A stretch of DNA of 12,083 nt from positions 92,896 to 104,978 of the forward strand of contig NVVE01000011.1 in the NCBI GenBank assembly GCA_002733285.1, given 5' to 3'. The notes beneath the pieces are model-generated. The model searched no databases and was not told the origin of the DNA. It saw only the letters and a list, made by a program, of their open reading frames with translations. The position numbers were made by a program, and so were the translations under genes. This document shows, in pieces, positions 7,876-12,083 of this stretch (position 1 is its first letter; every line of letters begins with the position of its first letter). Source of the DNA: Lutibacter sp. GTDB taxonomy: Bacteria; Bacteroidota; Bacteroidia; Flavobacteriales; Flavobacteriaceae.

Positions 7876-8163
7876 TTAAATTAAATCATGATACAAATCT
7901 CTCAAATCATTATTTTGTTCTTTAATCAAATCCCATTTCCAGACCTTATGCCAAGTTTTCAGCTGCTTTTCTCTTTTTATAGCGTCGTTAATATTTGTAA
8001 ATACTTCAAAAAATAATAAATCAGTAACATTATACTTTTTTGTAAAAACAGAACCTTTATCATTCTTATGATTAGTTACTCGTTCTAATAAATTTGATGT
8101 AACTCCAATATAAAGAACTGTTCTGTTTTTATTGCTAAGTATATACACGTAACTCTGTTTCAT
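7876..8163 (-). CDS. Small GIY-YIG endonuclease domain protein (UPF0213/YhbQ-like)
   Basis: A stand-alone 95-residue GIY-YIG domain: YVYIL (5-9), YIG (18-20), Arg28 and His32 in LLERVTNHK, VFTKKYNVTDLLFFEVF (39-55), then the helix AIKREKQLKTW (61-71) with the expected catalytic Glu65. Family members are single-domain nucleases; better studied relatives (YhbQ, SLX1, UvrC N-domain) cut DNA at defined structures using a tyrosine and a divalent metal. The gene has no functional tie to polysaccharide synthesis. It is instead bracketed by repeat units: one ends 10 bp before its ATG and another begins 35 bp after its stop. I infer that gene and repeats may have arrived together. No signal peptide or membrane segment; length is typical and all the expected motif residues are present, so activity is plausible. 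Confidence 0.92.
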   Translation of the reverse strand: MKQSYVYILSNKNRTVLYIGVTSNLLERVTNHKNDKGSVFTKKYNVTDLLFFEVFTNINDAIKREKQLKTWHKVWKWDLIKEQNNDLRDLYHDLI

Positions 8164-8173
8164 CGTTCTACTC

Positions 8174-8251
8174 GTGATTCTGTGGTAATTCAGAATCTTT
8201 TGAAATGGAACTTCTTTTTTTTAACAGATTCCAAATCAAGTTTGGAATGAC
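8174..8251. repeat. Diverged copy of the double-hairpin repeat unit, upstream of the GIY-YIG gene
   Basis: This 78-bp stretch has the same order as the 76-bp units of the tandem array: hairpin 1 GATTCTG-(8 nt)-CAGAATC, then TTTTGAAATGGAACTTC and a T8 run, then hairpin 2 TTCCAAA-TCAAG-TTTGGAA, ending GAATGAC. The stem sequences differ from the array copies on both arms while pairing is kept. It ends 10 bp before the ATG of the GIY-YIG gene in the direction of transcription. Confidence 0.88.
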
Positions 8252-8259
8252 GTTAATTT

Positions 8260-8289
8260 CGTCATTGCGAGTGGTGCGCGGCAATCTCA
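8260..8289. repeat. Second palindromic repeat type (GTCATTGCGAG...GCGGCAATCTCAT)
   Basis: CGTCATTGCGAG is followed by TGGTGCGCGGCAATCTCAT; ATTGC pairs with GCAAT around a G/C-rich centre. I recognise GTCATTGCGAG-type palindromes as dispersed repeats of Bacteroidota genomes. About 25 bp further on, GTGACAGATTGC (8306-8317) looks like the start of an inverted partner that has since decayed. It directly adjoins the diverged double-hairpin unit. Confidence 0.7.
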
Positions 8290-8417
8290 TGATTGAAATA
8301 TACAAGTGACAGATTGCTAATTGCTTCTTGCTACTAGTTTATTTTGTTTAATTGTTGATTTGTTGATTTACAGTCAACTTATAACAGGAACGCACAACTT
8401 TTACCTTTAGACTTAAA

Positions 8418-8442
8418 GATCCTTCGACATGCTCAGGATGAC
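8418..8442. repeat. Third repeat type (GATCCTTCGACATGCTCAGGATGAC, single copy)
   Basis: The 25-bp stretch ends GCTCAGGATGAC, the inverse of GTCATCCTGAG which opens the tandem units, and its arms ATCCT/AGGAT pair. A poorly preserved hairpin-2-like segment (ACAGATTGCGCATCAAGCTGAGAATGG region, about 8481-8507) follows, spaced much as the halves of a full unit are. The stretch lies downstream of the export gene stop at 8517. Confidence 0.65.
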
Positions 8443-8516
8443 ATTGCTCAAGACGCTATTTTATTTTCGATTTCTTTTTAACAGATTGCGCATCAAGCTG
8501 AGAATGGATTTTCATT

Positions 8517-10931
8517 TTAAAATGCATTAATTAACAATCCTAATGTTCCTAAAGCGGTACTTATACCTATAATTTCTGATATTGATGTTCCTTTTCGTTC
8601 TACTTTTTGAGGCACTAAAATAATAGCTCCTGGTTCAATTTTTGGATACGTTTTAAAAAATAAAAACCTTTTTGTACTTCTTATAGCTCCATTGGCATAT
8701 ATCACATAGGTTTTTCCTTTTTTAGCACGTTGCGAAAAACCGCCTGAACCATAAATATAGTCTTTAAACGAATTTTTTTTATCATATCTAATTACCGCAG
8801 GTAATAATACCTCCCCTCTTACATCAACTGTTTGCTTCTCAGAAGGAATGATTAATACGTCTCCTTCCTCTAATATTAAATCGTACTTTGATTTGTGTCC
8901 GTTTTTTGACATTATCTTTTTAATATCAATACCAATACGAACATCCTTTTTAAGGATATCAAGGTCAACTAATGAATCTTTCTTAATTAAATTTTGAAAT
9001 AAGTCAACTTGTTCCCTTTCAATTATTTTATTGGATTTTCTAAGTAGTGTAACCCCTTTGAAGTATGCGAAAGGAGAAAATCCTCCTGCTTTATTTATTA
9101 AATCAGAAATTCGCTCATCTTTATGGGTAATAGAATAAGTTCCAGGATACATAATTTCTCCTTGAATAGATACATTTTTTTGTTTGGTGTATCCTTTTAA
9201 ATAACGTACTGATACTCTATCATAAGGTTCTAAATAAAAAGGTTCACTTTGTACAGTTTCCAAATTACCTGTACTTGATTTACGCAAACTTTTACTAATA
9301 GTTTCAAAATTATCATCATTAATTCTTCTTGAAACATCTATTACATTTACATCGGCTCCTTCTTTAAAACCTCCTGAAATAGCTATTAAATCTTCCAATT
9401 GCATTTTTTCAATAAACTGCATTTTTTGAGGTTTATTTATTGCTCCATCTATAGAAACTGTATAAACTTCTTTTAAACTTTCTTTACTGAAAATTTGAAT
9501 ATTATCTTCTCTTTTTAAAATTACATCTGATTTTTTTTCTAAAATTTCTTTTACAGAAAATGAAATCATTTCCACATTAACATCATCAATTGTTCTATAT
9601 ATAACACCTCTATCAACAAATGCATTATCTTTAAGTCCTTCAGCCTTTTTAATTAATTCGGATAATTTCAAATTTTTAGTTAATTCGAAATTTCCAGGTC
9701 TGTATACTGCTCCGCTAATACTTACTCTATTTTCAAATCTATCAATTACTGCTCCTACAGTTAGTTTGTCTCCATCATTTAAAACAAAATCATAGTGTTT
9801 TGTCAACGAAATTTCATTCATTTCTTTTTGTGACCCATTTACACGCTCCACAAACAAACGCTCTTTGTAAGCATTTGCTGTAAATCCACTAAAGTAATTT
9901 ATCAAATCTTTGATGGTTTCCCCTTCTTTTAATTCATACAAACCCGGACGTTTTACATTTCCTTCTACTTCAATTTTACTTATATAGGGTTTTACAATAA
10001 TCACGTCTTGATCTTGAAGCAATACATTGCCTTTTTCAGAACCTTCAATCAGGTACTTGTAAATATCAAATTCTTGATGGGCTTGTCCGCCTCTCACAAT
10101 TTTAACCGTTCTAAATGTACCATTCTCAGTTGGCCCACCTGATGCATATAACGCGTTTAACACCGTTGAAAGTGCACTTAAAGCATACGTTCCAGGCACT
10201 TTTACCTCGCCAATAATATTAATGTGAACGGTACGAACGCCTACTAAAGAAACTTCAGCAAATACTTTATTATAACTTGAGCTAGAAGCATCAATACCAC
10301 TGTATATTTTTTTCAAATAAGAAATAATTTTAGCTTTGGCTTTTTCTACTGACAATCCGCTTACATAAATTGGCCCTACATTTTCAATTCGTATTGCTCC
10401 TTGTCTATCTACTTCTTTGCGATAATTATTTTGAGCAGCTCCCCAAATATCTATCAATAGTTCATCTCCTGGGCCCAATTGATAAGTGGTAGGTGTTGCC
10501 AAATTTAAATTTGGTGTGAAAGAAATATTGGGGTTGCTAAAGAAATCAAATCCAAATAAAGCACTTTTTTGAACCTTTTCGGATGCTTTGCCTTCCAACC
10601 CAAATTTTTCAACAGATGATATTTCAGCTGCATTTAAATTTCCAGCTGTTGACCCCATTACATTTGTGTTCGAATACTTCAACGATGAAATTCGTTGTTT
10701 CAATTTTGAAAATTGGATAGCAGACATTCCTTTTGATTTGGCAATTACTTCTAATTGAGCTAAAGTATATCCTTCTGATTTTGCTTTATTCCAATAAGAT
10801 GATATTTGTTCATCAGACAAACTTTCCACATCAACTAATGACAACTGACTAGCAGTAATTTCTTGCGCAGTAGTTTGCTTTGTGTTGAAAATAGCAATAA
10901 CTATCATCAAGGTAAATATCCAGTATTTCAT
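8517..10931 (-). CDS. Polysaccharide export outer-membrane protein (OPX/Wza family) with six SLBB units
   Basis: The chosen ATG (10931) gives 804 residues beginning MKYWIFTLMIVIAIF, a signal peptide likely cut after TTAQ; an ATG at 10967 would add 12 polar residues before it and is less likely. There is no lipobox cysteine, unlike E. coli Wza. The Poly_export domain starts at YQLGPGDELLIDIWG (150-164). Six SLBB repeats follow, each with a V.I.G.V..PG.Y..-type strand and a final GGF or similar, at about 235-266, 319-350, 403-433, 492-522, 587-618 and 702-732. The hydrophobic C-terminus SISEIIGISTALGTLGLLIN may be the outer-membrane helix. The protein should form the outer-membrane export channel working with the Wzz-like protein. 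It is roughly twice the length of Wza, which is common for Bacteroidota OPX proteins. Confidence 0.93.
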   Translation of the reverse strand: MKYWIFTLMIVIAIFNTKQTTAQEITASQLSLVDVESLSDEQISSYWNKAKSEGYTLAQLEVIAKSKGMSAIQFSKLKQRISSLKYSNTNVMGSTAGNLNAAEISSVEKFGLEGKASEKVQKSALFGFDFFSNPNISFTPNLNLATPTTYQLGPGDELLIDIWGAAQNNYRKEVDRQGAIRIENVGPIYVSGLSVEKAKAKIISYLKKIYSGIDASSSSYNKVFAEVSLVGVRTVHINIIGEVKVPGTYALSALSTVLNALYASGGPTENGTFRTVKIVRGGQAHQEFDIYKYLIEGSEKGNVLLQDQDVIIVKPYISKIEVEGNVKRPGLYELKEGETIKDLINYFSGFTANAYKERLFVERVNGSQKEMNEISLTKHYDFVLNDGDKLTVGAVIDRFENRVSISGAVYRPGNFELTKNLKLSELIKKAEGLKDNAFVDRGVIYRTIDDVNVEMISFSVKEILEKKSDVILKREDNIQIFSKESLKEVYTVSIDGAINKPQKMQFIEKMQLEDLIAISGGFKEGADVNVIDVSRRINDDNFETISKSLRKSSTGNLETVQSEPFYLEPYDRVSVRYLKGYTKQKNVSIQGEIMYPGTYSITHKDERISDLINKAGGFSPFAYFKGVTLLRKSNKIIEREQVDLFQNLIKKDSLVDLDILKKDVRIGIDIKKIMSKNGHKSKYDLILEEGDVLIIPSEKQTVDVRGEVLLPAVIRYDKKNSFKDYIYGSGGFSQRAKKGKTYVIYANGAIRSTKRFLFFKTYPKIEPGAIILVPQKVERKGTSISEIIGISTALGTLGLLINAF

Positions 10932-11051
10932 TGTTTTTCTTTTATTATTTTGTTTACTAATTATCATCTATTTTTCATTTTATGATGTCTCTTCTACAAT
11001 TTGCTCAATTTTTTTCAATACTTGTCATTTGTTACTTCTGAGCCAATACTT

Positions 11052-11483
11052 TTAACCCTCCATTTTAACAATTGTACAACCCTCAATGGCTGGTACATTT
11101 TCAGTCAATGAATTGGTTGTTTGAAAAAATATTTGGTATAATTTTGAGTTCCTGAAAAAGAATTCTAAAAGCATCATAGGCAATTTAGAATATTTGGAAA
11201 CTACGAATTGTTTGTGGGATCTTAAATGAAGAATATTTTGTAAAAACTTGTATTGAGTTTTACATTTTATTAAGAGCAGTCCCATCAATGCTAACGCATC
11301 AATATTGAAAACAGGTATAATTTTTAAAAAAATGCTTTTTAAGTTAAATCGGAAAAGCACATCCAATGCTAAATTGGATTTGGCCACTAGCTTAAAATAG
11401 ACCTCTTTTTCTAACTTACTGAAAAGGGTATTATTATTCACATTATTATGATAATCTATATCAACTACATATATAATGTACAT
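11052..11483 (-). CDS. Hypothetical protein, 143 residues, family not recognised
   Basis: An uninterrupted frame with plausible composition (rich in Leu, Lys, Phe, Ile, Asn), no signal peptide and no clear membrane segment. The pattern around LALDVLF (about 38-44) and NIDALALMGLLLI (about 60-72), a strand followed by an amphipathic helix, faintly resembles a STAS/anti-sigma-antagonist core, but this is too weak to name it. It lies between the GxxExxY gene (51 bp upstream) and the export gene (about 120 bp downstream to its ATG), in the same direction. The same frame after its stop at 11052 continues with broken protein-like sequence (VLKKIEQIVEETS near 10990-11030), so the protein may be truncated or decaying. 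It could also be a chance frame. Confidence 0.5.
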   Translation of the reverse strand: MYIIYVVDIDYHNNVNNNTLFSKLEKEVYFKLVAKSNLALDVLFRFNLKSIFLKIIPVFNIDALALMGLLLIKCKTQYKFLQNILHLRSHKQFVVSKYSKLPMMLLEFFFRNSKLYQIFFQTTNSLTENVPAIEGCTIVKMEG

Positions 11484-11491
11484 TCTTGGTT

Positions 11492-11525
11492 AATTTCACA
11501 GATTAGAATTTTAAATTTCACAGAT
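11492..11525. repeat. Two direct copies of AATTTCACAGAT, 22 bp apart
   Basis: The 12-bp word AATTTCACAGAT occurs at 11492-11503 and again at 11514-11525, i.e. ATCTGTGAAATT twice on the coding strand. The pair fills most of the 51-bp gap between the GxxExxY stop (11535) and the next ATG (11483). Confidence 0.8.
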
Positions 11526-11534
11526 ATGTACTGA

Positions 11535-11921
11535 TTAACTTTGGTGTGTGTTTATAAAGCGTTTCCATGTAAGACTCTTTTCACCAAAATTAATCAATAG
11601 TGCAACTTCAACTTTTGTTGATTTTAAATGACTTATTACTTGATACTTAATAGATGGTTCAAGCCTATTAACTTTTTTAATTTCTAAAATAATTTTATTA
11701 AAACATAAAAAATCAGCTACAAAAAAAGTAACCATGGTACTTCCATTGTAGTAAATGGGTAATTTTTTTTGCTGTTCAAATGGAATTTCAGCTTTTGATA
11801 ATTCTTTCATCAAGGCTTCATGATACACATCCACAGTAAATCCATTTCCTATCTTTTTATGAACCTTAATACAAGCTCCAATCACTTTATAGGTTTCTTC
11901 TTCAAAAACTAATTTTGTCAT
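11535..11921 (-). CDS. GxxExxY-family protein (PD-(D/E)XK nuclease-like fold)
   Basis: A 128-residue protein matching the GxxExxY family along its length: EETYKVIGACIKVHKKIGNGF (8-28), VYHEALMKELSKAEI (32-46), LPIYYNG (54-60), then VADFLCFNKIILEIKKV (68-84), and KYQVISHLKSTKVEVALLINFGEKSLTWKRF (92-122). D70 with E80-x-K82 forms the PD-(D/E)XK-type catalytic core. The signature GxxExxY reads GFTVDVY (27-33) here, so its Glu is replaced by Val. The function of the family is not settled; a nuclease activity is proposed from the fold. It is common in Bacteroidota and often stands in intergenic or mobile surroundings. It has no evident part in polysaccharide synthesis, although it precedes the export gene on the same strand. 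The ATG at 11921 fits the family N-terminus. Confidence 0.9.
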   Translation of the reverse strand: MTKLVFEEETYKVIGACIKVHKKIGNGFTVDVYHEALMKELSKAEIPFEQQKKLPIYYNGSTMVTFFVADFLCFNKIILEIKKVNRLEPSIKYQVISHLKSTKVEVALLINFGEKSLTWKRFINTHQS

Positions 11922-11932
11922 TGCTACATATA

Positions 11933-11944
11933 ATTCTTAAGAAT
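11933..11944. promoter_or_regulatory. Perfect 12-bp palindrome ATTCTTAAGAAT just upstream of the GxxExxY gene
   Basis: The palindrome lies 11 bp before the ATG at 11921, where a repressor site or a leader hairpin could act. It is purely a sequence observation. Palindromes of this size in AT-rich DNA also arise by chance, and no promoter elements were recognised in the remaining ~140 bp to the window edge. Confidence 0.3.
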
Positions 11945-12083
11945 CTATCAGTTTACTAGTTATTTCACAATATAAAATACCCTAATAATTACCTTTAGCT
12001 AGGTCCTATTTAGTTGAGTTTAACTATTAATTATAAATTATTAACACAAATTTTATTTTTTCTTACTTTGGGATGTATCTTTA

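Larger units (their letters stand above)
8164..8516. other. 353-bp non-coding region between the export gene and the GIY-YIG gene
   Basis: Apart from the three palindromic elements listed separately, this stretch holds no convincing reading frame. An 8-bp direct repeat GTTGATTT twice in tandem (about 8354-8369) is followed by TCAAC, giving a small possible hairpin. I saw no U-tailed terminator after the export gene and no TAnnTTTG promoter on the minus strand, so read-through into the GIY-YIG and Wzz genes cannot be excluded or shown. Confidence 0.5.

Noticed and set aside
7443..8516. Conventional insertion sequence
   Set aside because: No transposase of any usual family is encoded; the only gene is a 95-residue GIY-YIG domain, and no single pair of terminal inverted repeats with target duplication encloses the island.
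12061..12070. Plus-strand promoter-like TCTTACTTTG at the right edge
   Set aside because: It resembles the Bacteroidota -7 element TAnnTTTG but is one base short, and the downstream sequence is outside the window.

Overview
The window is about two-thirds A+T and reads as one Bacteroidota (probably Flavobacteriia-like) surface-polysaccharide locus. This placement rests on low GC, A-rich rather than GGAGG-type ribosome-binding regions, a long multi-SLBB export protein with a type I signal peptide, and dispersed GTCATCCTGAG / GTCATTGCGAG palindromic repeats of a kind I associate with this phylum. All convincing genes lie on the minus strand, so transcription runs from right to left. Both ends are open: the last gene runs off the left edge.

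Layout in the direction of transcription: (1) 11921-11052 holds a GxxExxY-type PD-(D/E)XK protein and a 143-residue protein of unknown family. (2) 10931-8517 holds an OPX/Wza-type export protein with six SLBB units. (3) 8516-7443 is a 1.07-kb interruption of the polysaccharide operon. It contains palindromic repeats, 2.5 copies of a 143-bp tandem repeat, and a small GIY-YIG endonuclease bracketed by repeat copies. (4) 7442-6324 holds a Wzz-like chain-length/co-polymerase protein without a kinase domain. (5) 6233-5812 holds a cytidylyltransferase-type nucleotidyltransferase whose reading frame is broken by one base in an A8 tract directly after the ATG. (6) 5739-3260 holds gmd and fcl, which make GDP-L-fucose from GDP-mannose, separated by an unusually long 416-bp gap. 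(7) 3255-1 holds a Wzx flippase, an FkbM-family methyltransferase and a Wzy-like polymerase/ligase, closely packed.

Together the genes describe a Wzx/Wzy-dependent pathway. Gmd and Fcl supply GDP-L-fucose. Repeat units are assembled on a lipid carrier by glycosyltransferases not seen here, presumably beyond the left edge. They are perhaps O-methylated by the FkbM protein, flipped by Wzx, polymerised by Wzy under Wzz control and exported by the OPX protein.

The least expected material is the repeat/GIY-YIG island. Its units are paired inverted hairpins (GTCAT...ATGAC ends) with paired base changes between copies, similar in architecture to REPINs, and a structure-specific nuclease gene sits exactly between two of them. 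The frameshifted poly-A start of the nucleotidyltransferase is a second point worth checking: it may be phase variation, decay or sequencing error.
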